Of a stretch of 64,000 bases of DNA, positions 39,237-48,165 are shown one piece after another. Under the pieces are notes generated by a model, which saw only the letters and a list, made by a program, of their open reading frames with translations, had not been told where the DNA came from and did no database searches. The position numbers and the translations under genes are program-made. Position 1 is the first letter of the stretch, and every line of letters starts with the position of its first letter. The DNA is taken from the NCBI RefSeq assembly GCF_001310895.1, contig NZ_BAZS01000013.1, forward strand, positions 18,927-82,926, read 5' to 3'. This DNA is from Virgibacillus halodenitrificans JCM 12304 (lineage in GTDB: Bacteria > Bacillota > Bacilli > Bacillales > Amphibacillaceae).

Positions 39237-40795
39237 ATGGAAGGGACCATTTTTTCCATCATCCAGCTCTATTAATGTTAGTACTTGTTTTACTGACACG
39301 AAAAGTGCTAATTTCACTTGGGGCCGGGATTATTGTTGGAGCATTGTTTATTCATGATTTTAATCTATTTGGAATGGTGAAAGAAATTTGGTTTATTTTT
39401 TACGAAATCTTTGTATCAGAAGGATCCTTGAATATTGGAAATATACTCTTACTTAGTTTTCTATTATTATTAGGCATAATGACGGCATTTTTGCAGGCAT
39501 CCGGAGGAAGTAGAGCCTTTGGAGACTGGATGATTCAGAGAGTGAAAACACGCAAGGGCGCACAATTAATGAGCGCTGTATTGGGTCTGATTATATTTAT
39601 AGATGATTATTTTAATAGCCTTGCTGTAGGACAAATTGCAAGACCACTTACGGACCGTCATCGAGTTTCACGGGCTAAGCTTGCTTACTTTATTGATTCT
39701 ACCTCAGCTCCAGTTACTGTTATATCTCCTATCTCAAGCTGGGGAGCCTATATAATTGGTATTCTCGGTGGGTTATTCGCAGCCAATGGAATAACTGATA
39801 TTGCTCCTTTAGAAGCATTTATAAAAATGATTCCATTTAACTTATATGCCCTTGGTGCCGTATTGCTGGTGTTTGTAGTGGCATATTTTAAAATGGATAT
39901 TGGACCAATGCGGACACATGAACAACGTGCCATAAAAACTGGCCAGCTTTATGATCCAAATCAAGATAATATCCCTGGGGATTTAGGAGATACATTCAAA
40001 CCACATGAAAACGGAAGGGTGTTTCACCTTTTAACACCTATTGGAGTATTAATTATAGCGACTGTACTAATGATGGTGATTACCGGAATATATAATACGG
40101 AGGGCACTGTTAATATATTAACAATATTCGCGAACACAGATGTAAACCTCTCATTGTTTACAGGTGGTCTAATTGCTGTATTGACAAATCTTCTATTTCA
40201 TCTTCAACAGAGTAAGCCTAAAGCTAATACCATGAAGATAATTATAGAAGGTATAAAAACAATGCTTCCGGCAATTTACATTTTGCTTTTAGCATGGATG
40301 ATCGGTTCAATAATAGGTACTCTTGAAACTGGTGAATACCTTGCTGGTGTAGTTGAAAGTGCTTCTATCAGTCCAAGTTTACTGCCATTTTTGTTCTTTA
40401 TTATTGCTGGGATTATGGCACTTGCCACAGGAACTTCCTGGGGAACATTTGGAATTATGCTCCCAATAGCTGCGGAGGTAACATCCATTTCGAATATGGA
40501 TTTACTACTGCCAACCTTGGCTGCTGTTTTGGCTGGTTCCGTATTTGGAGACCATTGTACACCAATTTCAGATACAACAATCCTTTCTTCAACCGGAGCA
40601 GGAGCTAACCATATAGATCATGTATTAACACAGCTGCCATATGCAATTATTGTTGCCGTTGCTGCTAGTGTTGGTTATTTGCTGATTGGTACACTAAACC
40701 AAGTAGTTCTGCCTTTGATTATAACCTTTGCAGTAATTATTGGTATTTGCTTACTGCTGCAATTCTTAGTTAAAACAAAATTATCTGATGAGTAA
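39237..40795 (+). pseudogene. NhaC-family transporter, probable lysine importer, frameshifted
   Basis: A membrane transporter of the NhaC superfamily with about 12 helices and family blocks such as I-D-D-Y-F-N-S-L and S-S-W-G-A-Y. The proper start is ATG 39237, after TCGGAGG. Twelve codons on, the frame meets a stop, while the rest of the protein (from L-L-M-L-V-L-V-L, to 40795) continues one base back. Adding one C at CATCATCC (about 39258-39264) repairs the frame into a protein of about 519 residues. A start at ATG 39275 is possible but lacks a ribosome site. The lysine riboswitch in front suggests it imports lysine (LysW-type) rather than acting only as a Na+/H+ antiporter. Confidence 0.85.
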
Positions 40796-40798
40796 TTA

Positions 40799-40831
40799 AA
40801 AAACATTCTCCTTTTGGGAGAATGTTTTTTT
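40799..40831 (+). terminator. Terminator of the NhaC-family gene
   Basis: AAACATTCTCC / GGGAGAATGTTT is followed by a T run. Confidence 0.9.
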
Positions 40832-40880
40832 GTGTGAATAGTTGTTTAGGAATATTAAATGGTTTGTGCCCTAAAGTAAT

Positions 40881-41358
40881 TCACATATAGATAAAATGCG
40901 ACGTAAATTTTGATGTTTAAAGTGGGAAAATCAACTTTTTTCTGGAAAGGTTACTGAAATAATTGATTCTGGTTGCATCACCGCTACGGGGAAATATTCC
41001 GCTTTCCGTGGGCGGCTGATGAGATTCCTCACGCTGCGCCTTCCGGGATCTCATCGAGGCCTCTCCTCCCACAGGAGTCTTCATATTTCCCCTTCGCTAC
41101 TATTTACTATTATATCTACTAAGAAAAATCGCGTTCGGAAACACCCAGAATGTGCTGTGTAAGAATTGATTGGAGTAGAATGCGGCGACTCCTGCCGAGC
41201 GGCAAAGAAGACACTGTGAGGTTACGAACAGATGTCGCGCTTGTACCTGGAGGTGTGAAAGCGTCCGCATGCAACGAAAATCAATGGGGCAATTCTCCTC
41301 AAATATTTAATTGAGCTTTTCATCAACAAAGTTACTTCGCATTTTCCTCCGACTCTGC
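40881..41358. repeat. Modular intergenic repeat, copy C
   Basis: It lies in the 770-bp gap before the NSS gene. Its left end is ATAGATAAAATGCGACGTAA and its right end is the inverse, TTACTTCGCATTTTCCTCC (about 41331-41350). Relative to copies A and B the inner blocks are inverted: CGAAAATCAATGGGGCAA, GTCCGCATGCAACG and ATTGATTGGAGTAGAATGCG are reverse complements of blocks in B. A second inverted pair, GGGGAAATATTCCGC / CTTCATATTTCCCC, frames a GC-rich core at about 40990-41100. No ORF inside is credible. Confidence 0.75.
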
Positions 41359-41470
41359 AATACATGAAGTGTAAGACTTAATTATATCAATTAAATATTT
41401 AGAAAAAAGCATTTCCTTCACAATAATATTATGTAAAAAGTTCCATTTATTAGAAAAGTTAAATAATCCT

Positions 41471-41499
41471 TTGACATAGTCTAAAAGTACCGTTATAAT
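41471..41499 (+). promoter_or_regulatory. Consensus SigA promoter of the NSS transporter
   Basis: TTGACA (41471-41476), a 17-bp spacer and TATAAT (41494-41499) are perfect at both hexamers. It lies about 104 bp before the start codon. Confidence 0.9.
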
Positions 41500-41602
41500 A
41501 CAAGCATAAATATCAGAAAAAAGTAAACATTTTAAACATTCCTTTGAACAACTACACATATAATTGGTTGTAATAAGGAAAACTTACAGAGGAGGTCATT
41601 AC

Positions 41603-43138
41603 ATGGAAACACGTTCACAATGGGGGACAAGAGCTGGTTTCATCCTTGCAGCAGTTGGTTCAGCTGTAGGACTGGGAAATATTTGGAGGTTTCCTGCTGT
41701 TGCTTATGAGAACGGGGGAGGAGCATTTTTTATCCCTTACTTATTTGCGCTGTTAACTGCAGGTATACCAATACTCATCATGGAATTTACGATGGGACAT
41801 AAGTATAAGGGTTCCGCACCGCTAACATTTAAACGAATGAATAAAAAGTCTGAATTTGTTGGTTGGTGGGCAGTAGCAGTATCTTTTGTTATTTCTACCT
41901 ATTATGCTGTTATTATTGCTTGGGCAATGTCGTATTCAGTATTTTCCTTTAACCTTAATTGGGGATCAGACACAGAAGGGTTTTTGTTTAATGAGTATCT
42001 AAACTTATCTGTAGACCCTGGTCAAACAGGTAGTTTTGTACCTGGAGTACTCATTCCATTAATTCTCGTTTGGGTAGTAGTATTAGGTATATTGTTTAAA
42101 GGTGTTAAAAAGGGAATTGAGATAGCTAATAGAATTTTCATTCCTGCGTTAGTAATTATTTTTCTTATTATCGTAATTCGTGCTATTACTTTACCTGGAG
42201 CTATTGATGGATTACAGGCATTCTTCGCTCCTGATTTTTCAAAGATTTTGCAACCGGATGTATGGGTAGCTGCTTATGGGCAAATATTCTTTAGTTTATC
42301 CATTGCTTTTGCGATTATGATCACTTATTCCAGTTATTTACCTAAGAAGTCAGATATAACCGGTAACGCATTTATTACTGGATTTGGAAATTCCAGCTTT
42401 GAGTTACTTGCTGGTATTGGGGTTTTCTCTGTACTTGGTTTTATGGCATCTCAATCAGGAGTTGCAGTAGATGAAGTAGTAGCTGGAGGAGTTGGATTAG
42501 CTTTTGTGGTATTCCCGGCTATTATTAATGAATTCCCTGGACTAAATGGTCTGTTCGGTTTCTTGTTCTTCGCATCCTTAGTTTTAGCGGGGTTAAGCTC
42601 GTTAATGTCTATTACCGAAACCTATGTAGCTGGTCTTGTGGATAAATTTAAAATTTCCAGAACAAAAGCAGTATTATTTGGAGGAGGAACAGCTGCCGTA
42701 ATTTCTCTTCTCTTCGCTACACAGGGTGGTTTATTCTTCCTTGACGCAGCTGACTATTTTATCAACCAATTTGGTGTCGCAATGCTTGGTTTGGTTGAAG
42801 TAGTCTTAATTGCTTGGATTTTACGCGAAGTGAAAAGTCTTCAGTTACACGCTAATGAAATTTCCGATATACGTTTGGGATCATGGTGGTCATTTAGCTT
42901 AAAGTTTATAACTCCTATTGTATTAGGCTATATGATGTTTGGATTATTTAAGCAAAATATATTAAAAGAATTTGCGACAGATAACGGGAACTATGAAGGT
43001 TATCCAGACATGTTTATAACGTTTGGAGGATGGGCTGTTGCAGCAGGTGCTTTAGTTGCGGGTATCATTATGGCAACCATCAAGTGGAAATCTTCATCTC
43101 AGGTTAATGAAGAATCTGAAACTAGGGAGGCAAAATAA
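41603..43138 (+). CDS. Sodium-dependent NSS-family amino acid transporter (MetP-like)
   Basis: A 511-residue Na+ symporter with about 12 helices. The N-terminal LeuT-type signature (W-G-T-R-A-G-F-I-L-A-A-V-G-S-A-V-G-L-G-N, then W-R-F-P) is clear. The start is ATG 41603 because GAGGAGG precedes it. The next gene encodes a MetS-type small subunit, which is the known partner of MetP, a methionine/alanine importer in Corynebacterium. The substrate here is inferred from that pairing only. Confidence 0.9.
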   Translation: METRSQWGTRAGFILAAVGSAVGLGNIWRFPAVAYENGGGAFFIPYLFALLTAGIPILIMEFTMGHKYKGSAPLTFKRMNKKSEFVGWWAVAVSFVISTYYAVIIAWAMSYSVFSFNLNWGSDTEGFLFNEYLNLSVDPGQTGSFVPGVLIPLILVWVVVLGILFKGVKKGIEIANRIFIPALVIIFLIIVIRAITLPGAIDGLQAFFAPDFSKILQPDVWVAAYGQIFFSLSIAFAIMITYSSYLPKKSDITGNAFITGFGNSSFELLAGIGVFSVLGFMASQSGVAVDEVVAGGVGLAFVVFPAIINEFPGLNGLFGFLFFASLVLAGLSSLMSITETYVAGLVDKFKISRTKAVLFGGGTAAVISLLFATQGGLFFLDAADYFINQFGVAMLGLVEVVLIAWILREVKSLQLHANEISDIRLGSWWSFSLKFITPIVLGYMMFGLFKQNILKEFATDNGNYEGYPDMFITFGGWAVAAGALVAGIIMATIKWKSSSQVNEESETREAK

Positions 43139-43139
43139 T

Positions 43140-43247
43140 ATGACTGGCGGAGCTATTTTCGTTATGATTCTAGGGATTGTTGTTATATGGGGAGGCTTAG
43201 CTGCTAGTATCATGCATGCTGTAAAGAAAGCTAAGGAAGCAAAGTAA
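43140..43247 (+). CDS. MetS-family NSS transporter small subunit, 35 residues
   Basis: A 35-residue single-pass membrane peptide (hydrophobic core A-I-F-V-M-I-L-G-I-V-V-I-W-G-G-L) with a Lys-rich tail (K-K-A-K-E-A-K). It starts at ATG 43140, right after the NSS gene stop, with GGGAGG at the end of that gene as ribosome site. It matches the MetS family, needed for activity of its transporter partner in Corynebacterium. It is easily missed in annotation because of its size. Confidence 0.88.
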   Translation: MTGGAIFVMILGIVVIWGGLAASIMHAVKKAKEAK

Positions 43248-43253
43248 TCAGAA

Positions 43254-43288
43254 GAGCCTTTACCTTCATTGGTAAAGGCTCATTCTTT
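43254..43288. terminator. Bidirectional terminator between metS-like gene and lytH
   Basis: GAGCCTTTACC / GGTAAAGGCTC has a six-base loop and is A-rich on one side and T-rich on the other, lying between convergent genes. Confidence 0.85.
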
Positions 43289-43309
43289 ATAAAGAGTAAT
43301 GCTACTTTG

Positions 43310-44266
43310 TTATCTTGCCATTCGTTCCCATTTTTTTAAATAAGGGTAAGGGTCAAAAGACCATTCACTATGACCATTATCTTTGTACATTCCGTAGTGA
43401 AGGTGGGGTGGAAACTTACCTGAAGTGCCTGGAGGCCCGTAGCCAGTTGAACCAACACTCCCTAAAACATCGCCAGGTTTCACAACTTGGCCAACCTTTA
43501 AATCCTCACTATAACCATTCATATGTGCATAATAGTGATATATATTATAAATGTCACGAATGCCGATACGCCATCCACCATAAAGATTCCATCCCATTAA
43601 TTCAACTACACCATATGTAGTTGATTTCACAGGAGTACCGTAACTCGCAAATATATCTGTCCCCTCATGGATACGCAATCCTCCAAAACCTCTGCGATCT
43701 CCCCATGTGTTATTATAACTATAGTTATATTTCATTGATACAGGGAAATCTCGATCTGTTAAATTAATGTCCTTAAACTTTTTAAATACTTTTGCAGTAT
43801 TCATGATAGTCTGTACAGATAAGTCCCTTTGGTAAAAATTCCATAGAGCGATTCGAATATCATCTCTTGAAGGTCCATATTCAAGAATCATATTAGCCAT
43901 CGTGTGTAAGATATCTTCAGGATTACCCGGATCGGCTTTATTATCACCATTTCCATCTTTTCCTTTGCCCTGAAAAAAAGTGATTATCTTTTCATCCTGA
44001 ATCATTAGACTGTTTCCAGGACCAAACCAAATTTCAGGATCAAAAGAAATAGAAATTAACTGATCGTTATCTTCCTTTTGAATGTTCCTCTCATAATTAT
44101 CCATTGCTGCAAAGTAATACCACGGAATTTGAGAGATTGCCTCTGTTTTTTTAAACAAGGCCATTCTTTTCTCATAAATATCTGACTCGGCGGCAAAAGC
44201 GTCTTTTGGTGAATAAGGATATAGAATCAACATACATATGAAGATTGAAATAATTTTTAATTGCAA
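43310..44266 (-). CDS. lytH: LytH-type L-Ala-D-Glu peptidase (M23)
   Basis: A secreted cell-wall peptidase of 318 residues. A signal peptide (about 1-25, ending A-F-A-A) is followed by an N-terminal domain and a C-terminal M23 metallopeptidase domain. Zinc-site motifs are H-E-G-T-D, H-Y-Y-A-H and H-L-H-Y-G. In B. subtilis LytH trims peptides of the spore cortex and is made late in sporulation. It lies beside the YutC-like gene and close to yunB, as in B. subtilis. Confidence 0.9.
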   Translation of the reverse strand: MQLKIISIFICMLILYPYSPKDAFAAESDIYEKRMALFKKTEAISQIPWYYFAAMDNYERNIQKEDNDQLISISFDPEIWFGPGNSLMIQDEKIITFFQGKGKDGNGDNKADPGNPEDILHTMANMILEYGPSRDDIRIALWNFYQRDLSVQTIMNTAKVFKKFKDINLTDRDFPVSMKYNYSYNNTWGDRRGFGGLRIHEGTDIFASYGTPVKSTTYGVVELMGWNLYGGWRIGIRDIYNIYHYYAHMNGYSEDLKVGQVVKPGDVLGSVGSTGYGPPGTSGKFPPHLHYGMYKDNGHSEWSFDPYPYLKKWERMAR

Positions 44267-44390
44267 AGTAATCCACCCTTTAATAAGTAATTAACTTATA
44301 ATTATATTTGCCTAAAGGAAATATCCTATACTATATATATTTATGTAATATTGCAGGACCAATGAGACCATTAGTCCTGACAAATTGATC

Positions 44391-44972
44391 TTACTTTTCT
44401 TCCATATTATTTTGCTTCAGACCCTGCGGTGATTTTTTCATTTCTTTTATAATAGTATCTATCGTGTTGTCAAAATCGTTTCGTTCAGATGAATTGGAAT
44501 TATGGAGACTATGGATATCTTGTATAAGTGTTTCATTATCAGAAACATAAATTTCGAAATAACGTGGCATTACTGACATTGCTGTTTTTTTGGCTATATC
44601 TGCGGCATATTCCTTTTGTGCTTCCGGTTTTAACTCGTAAGCAATAAGAACTTCTTTGTCTGTTACTAGCGTCGCTACTTCGTTAAAGTTATCGCTACGA
44701 AGTATCATTTTGGTAATCATATTGGCCATTTCTGTACGATCCATTTTAGCTGTATGGTTAATTTCGTCACTATTTTCTAACTGGTCTTTTGTATAACGTA
44801 CATAACCTAAACGATCGTTTAATTCCTGGTCTCGTGGAGCTTGTAGCTCAGTCGACGGATCCATTTCATTAACAATGTCTTCTCTGTCATTCATTGCATT
44901 ATCATTATTGGCACAACCAGTGATTACAAAAGTAGCCAGTATAAAACTCCAGTACAGTTTTCTTTTCATCAT
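44391..44972 (-). CDS. yutC: YhcN/YlaJ-family sporulation lipoprotein (YutC-like)
   Basis: A lipoprotein of about 193 residues. The lipobox F-V-I-T-G-C is at about residue 17, followed by a YhcN/YlaJ domain. The start is ATG 44972, since AAAGGAGGAAG precedes it. A longer frame to 45032 has no ribosome site. Family members sit in the inner membrane of the spore. It is upstream of lytH on the same strand, and both are probably sporulation genes. Confidence 0.82.
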   Translation of the reverse strand: MMKRKLYWSFILATFVITGCANNDNAMNDREDIVNEMDPSTELQAPRDQELNDRLGYVRYTKDQLENSDEINHTAKMDRTEMANMITKMILRSDNFNEVATLVTDKEVLIAYELKPEAQKEYAADIAKKTAMSVMPRYFEIYVSDNETLIQDIHSLHNSNSSERNDFDNTIDTIIKEMKKSPQGLKQNNMEEK

Positions 44973-45098
44973 GTTCTTCCTCCTTTGTTTATGTTCTTTA
45001 TTAGTGTGTAATGAAGCCAGAAATTCATACACTAATTTAGAGTGGTTTCACGAAGAGGTAGTATGGTAAACTGTACATAAGTTAAGTGGGGTGACATA

Positions 45099-45371
45099 AT
45101 GATTGAAATACAGGGCAAGAACTATGAATTAATTGAGAATGTGAAAAATGGTTATCAAGAGGAAGCTTTAGTAGAGAGATACTCGGATATCTTATCTAAA
45201 TATGATTATATTGTAGGGGATTGGGGTTATGAACAGCTAAGATTAAAGGGCTTCTATGCAGACCAAAATAAAAAAGCTTCTATGGATTCTAAAATCAGTA
45301 CTTTGGATGATTATTTGTATGAATACTGCAACTTTGGCTGTGCTTACTTTGTTCTGAAAAAACAAAAATAG
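45099..45371 (+). CDS. yutD: YutD family protein (DUF1027)
   Basis: A 90-residue conserved cytoplasmic protein. Family features are the acidic D-Y-I-V-G-D-W-G-Y-E-Q-L-R-L-K-G-F-Y run and the C-terminal E-Y-C-N-F-G-C-A-Y-F. The position next to the YutC-like gene matches B. subtilis. Function is unknown. Confidence 0.9.
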   Translation: MIEIQGKNYELIENVKNGYQEEALVERYSDILSKYDYIVGDWGYEQLRLKGFYADQNKKASMDSKISTLDDYLYEYCNFGCAYFVLKKQK

Positions 45372-45377
45372 AAAAGG

Positions 45378-45415
45378 GGGAGGAGTAACTGTTCTTAAAA
45401 ACAATTACTCCTCCT
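45378..45415. terminator. Bidirectional hairpin between yutD and the next gene
   Basis: GAGGAGTAACTGTT / AACAATTACTCCTC (small mismatch) lies between convergent genes and includes the last codons of the minus-strand gene. Confidence 0.7.
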
Positions 45416-45677
45416 CTCGTGGCTTTCCAGATTCATCATGGAGAGGATGGGATTGTGGCATTTGTCTTGGCAAGTCATCATGTTGCTCTTTATCAGGATA
45501 TACAAATGCACTTCCACGGTATTGTCCCTCTTCCCAAGGAGTAGATTTACTAAAAACAGGTTCTTCCTTCCCGATGGAAGAGCCATATGTTCCTTCAGGA
45601 AATTCTTCGGGGATCAATTCATTTCTCAGTCGCTTCACATTAGAAAAATCCGAGTATTTTTTATCATTTTTCTTCAA
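45405..45677 (-). CDS. Conserved small hypothetical protein, 90 residues
   Basis: A 90-residue hydrophilic protein, rich in Pro, Glu and Lys, with no membrane segment and probably disordered in part. The start is TTG 45677, with GGGAGCTGA in front. It has a P-E-E-F-P-E-G-T-Y-G motif that I have the impression is shared by Bacillaceae proteins of unknown role, but I cannot name the family. It lies alone between yutD and the amidase gene. Confidence 0.65.
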   Translation of the reverse strand: MKKNDKKYSDFSNVKRLRNELIPEEFPEGTYGSSIGKEEPVFSKSTPWEEGQYRGSAFVYPDKEQHDDLPRQMPQSHPLHDESGKPREEE

Positions 45678-45780
45678 CTTAATCAGCTCCCTGATATTAT
45701 CTTTTGTTATATTTATTAGAACTATACAACGTATTACATAAGAACAGAACGTTTTTAAAAGGCTTTATGCACTCATATTA

Positions 45781-45819
45781 AAAAGATGCTACAAACTTTA
45801 AGGTTTGCAGCATCTTTTT
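45781..45819 (-). terminator. Terminator of the amidase gene
   Basis: AAAAGATGCTACAAAC / GTTTGCAGCATCTTTT with one mismatch. On the minus strand it ends in T residues, after the amidase stop. Confidence 0.8.
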
Positions 45820-45885
45820 AATATTTGAAGAAGGGTATATAATTTTGGGGGCTTTTCTCATGCTGTAATGCATGAACGGCAACGA

Positions 45886-47319
45886 TTATTCATATCTAGT
45901 GCATCTGATATAGCCTCTAAATTTCTTTTCAATAATTTTCCCGAGCCGGAATATTGCATCCTCATTTCCATTTATACTCATAATTTGAATAGCAACTGGC
46001 ATATTATTTTCATCCTTGCCAACAGGGATAGTTAAAGATGGGAGACCCCATATATTGGCATATGCAACGTATGGCATATATTGAAGAAATGATTTTCTTA
46101 TAGAGAATATTTCTTGGTAAACCTTCCCATGAGGTAAGGCACCTTTATGATAGACTGGGAAAACCAATAGTCGATGTTGCAGGTACTCCTCCAGCATCTG
46201 ATCTCCCTTTTTGATTATTTCATGTATTTCGCGAATCCGCCCAGCAGAAGGTTTAAAAAGTTTAGAACCTATAATAGCCCATGATAAGTATGGATGGATG
46301 TTGGTCCGCTGTGTAAGCTTCTCTCTCAGGAAGGCTGAGTAAACATTGGAACGTACATTGTTAAAAGCAGCTTTCTCTATCGGTTTACTGCCTTCTATTG
46401 ACATGACTTCCTGCCATAATAAGGCACTTTCTTCTAAATATGGTGGCACACAACGTCGAGTTGAATAAGTTTTTGAAAGCGTCTCCTCGATTTGGTCAAG
46501 CAGAACATGTTGCTCTCCAGATAAAGGATAACTGTTGTTGCCAGGTAAGATTTCGATTTTAAAATCTTGAAGGTACCTTGTGCCAAAGGTTTCATCACCC
46601 AGAATACTATAAATAAATTCCATATCCCTTACCGATTTTCCCATTGGTCCAATTGAGAGCATTCTTTCCTGCAATGGATGTAGCACGGAAGGAAAATGTC
46701 CTTTTGTGGGTACTTGATTCATACCCGGTTTAAAGCCGATTATTCCATTAAAGTGTGCAGGAAATCGAATTGACCCTCCGATGTCAGAGCCGATACCAGC
46801 TGCAGCTCCTCCAGTAGCCAAAATTGCTCCTTCTCCACCGCTTGAGCCTCCCGCAGTGCGATTTACATCCCATGGATTATTTGTTCGCCCATAAAGTTTG
46901 TTCTCTGTTTCCTGGCAAAAACAAAGTGCAGGTGTATTGGTTTTGCCCAAAATGATCGCGCCTGACTCTTTTAACTTTCTAATAACTTTTGCGTCTTCTC
47001 TGGCAATTAGGTCCTGTCGCTGTTCAAGCCCCCCAGTCGTTTTCATTTCTTTGACATGGATGGCCTCTTTCACAGTTATTGGTATACCACGTAACAATCC
47101 GCTCGTTTTTCTATCATCTGCTTTTTTCGCTTCTTCTAATGCTTTTTCATAGCGCTCTTCTACAATCGCATTTATTTCCGGATTGACTTTTCTGTTATGT
47201 TCAATATATGTAGATACAATTTCAACACTGGTCAATTCTTTATTATTAAATTTATTTACCAGCTCTACGGTATCTGCAGAAAGAATTTGTTCCTTTTCTT
47301 TCACCGACAATGTGGACAT
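45886..47319 (-). CDS. Amidase signature-family enzyme
   Basis: A 477-residue amidase of the GatA-like superfamily. The Ser-cisSer-Lys triad is visible: Lys in T-V-K-E-A-I, the cis-Ser in G-S-D-I-G-G-S, and the Ser-rich G-G-S-S-G-G-E-G. It is not GatA itself, since no gatB or gatC is near. The substrate amide is unknown. ATG 47319 has AGGAGGAT in front and lies 11 bp after the DUF3055 gene, so the two may be cotranscribed. Confidence 0.88.
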   Translation of the reverse strand: MSTLSVKEKEQILSADTVELVNKFNNKELTSVEIVSTYIEHNRKVNPEINAIVEERYEKALEEAKKADDRKTSGLLRGIPITVKEAIHVKEMKTTGGLEQRQDLIAREDAKVIRKLKESGAIILGKTNTPALCFCQETENKLYGRTNNPWDVNRTAGGSSGGEGAILATGGAAAGIGSDIGGSIRFPAHFNGIIGFKPGMNQVPTKGHFPSVLHPLQERMLSIGPMGKSVRDMEFIYSILGDETFGTRYLQDFKIEILPGNNSYPLSGEQHVLLDQIEETLSKTYSTRRCVPPYLEESALLWQEVMSIEGSKPIEKAAFNNVRSNVYSAFLREKLTQRTNIHPYLSWAIIGSKLFKPSAGRIREIHEIIKKGDQMLEEYLQHRLLVFPVYHKGALPHGKVYQEIFSIRKSFLQYMPYVAYANIWGLPSLTIPVGKDENNMPVAIQIMSINGNEDAIFRLGKIIEKKFRGYIRCTRYE

Positions 47320-47330
47320 AATTCATCCTC

Positions 47331-47600
47331 CTAAAGGATCTCATTCAAAAACTTACGAATTTCGTCTGCTTCCATTTGGGTCTCATGAAAAATATGTTCA
47401 AGGTGTCCCTTGTTTCTTAACTCTTCTTTTCCAATAATACCAAACCGATTTTTTTGTAGATAAATAACTACTACCTTACTAGGATCGTCTTCATTTTCCA
47501 TAAAAGCAAAATCGTAACGTTGTAAATTTCCCATAAAACTAATATATCTAACTTTTTTATTTTTTACTTCGTCCTTTAGCAGTTCAAATTCTTCACTCAT
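47331..47600 (-). CDS. DUF3055-family protein
   Basis: An 89-residue protein with the family pattern K-V-R-Y-I-S-F-M-G near the start, Q-K-N-R-F-G-I-I-G in the middle and a C-terminal helix. Ribosome site AAGGAGCG precedes ATG 47600. Function is unknown. It is transcribed with, and just ahead of, the amidase gene, and diverges from the DUF86 gene. Confidence 0.8.
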   Translation of the reverse strand: MSEEFELLKDEVKNKKVRYISFMGNLQRYDFAFMENEDDPSKVVVIYLQKNRFGIIGKEELRNKGHLEHIFHETQMEADEIRKFLNEIL

Positions 47601-47717
47601 AAGGTGACACGCTCCTTACCTGAATATTTACATTTCCTTAACTATATCACGTTTTTTCCTTATAATCATGCGTTATATGATATGATATAATTATGATTAA
47701 GAGAACGGAGGATTCAA

Positions 47718-48161
47718 ATGTATTTTGTAGATAGAAGTAGAATAGAAGAGATACTTAATTATATGGACAGCATATTAAACGAAGTAAAAAATAGTAAACC
47801 AAATTCATATTTGGAAAATCTGGGATTTGAGCGAGCAGTACAAGTATTGATTGAATCTATTTTAGACGTTGGAAACATGATGATTGATGGTTTTATTATG
47901 CGTGACCCAGGAAGTTATGATGACATTATTGATATACTAATTGACGAAAAAGTACTACCAGCAGAGGAAGAGAATAATTATAAAATGTTTATCAGATTAA
48001 GGAAAAAACTTGTTAATGAATATACAAACTCTAATCAAGAAGCACTTAATAGCGTTTTCCATGACAACAGAGCAGTGCTGGACCAATTCAGTAAACACAT
48101 TCGAGAGTATCTGGATAATGAATTAAATGTAGCTAATGCTTTTTCTAATGAAAAAAGGTGA
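47718..48161 (+). CDS. yutE: DUF86/HepT-like protein YutE, active-site His replaced
   Basis: A 147-residue helical protein of the HepT/DUF86 family. Family blocks include E-R-A-V-Q-V-L-I-E-S-I-L-D-V-G-N and I-M-R-D-P-G-S-Y. HepT RNases use R-x4-H-x-Y. The matching place here reads R-K-K-L-V-N-E-Y, with Asn for the His. No nucleotidyltransferase partner (MntA/HepA) is next to it. It is followed at once by the SufR-like gene. A working toxin is unlikely. Confidence 0.82.
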   Translation: MYFVDRSRIEEILNYMDSILNEVKNSKPNSYLENLGFERAVQVLIESILDVGNMMIDGFIMRDPGSYDDIIDILIDEKVLPAEEENNYKMFIRLRKKLVNEYTNSNQEALNSVFHDNRAVLDQFSKHIREYLDNELNVANAFSNEKR

Positions 48162-48165
48162 TGTT

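Noticed and set aside
45886..47319. GatA subunit of Glu-tRNA amidotransferase
   Set aside because: gatC and gatB are not adjacent, and the protein reads as a stand-alone amidase.
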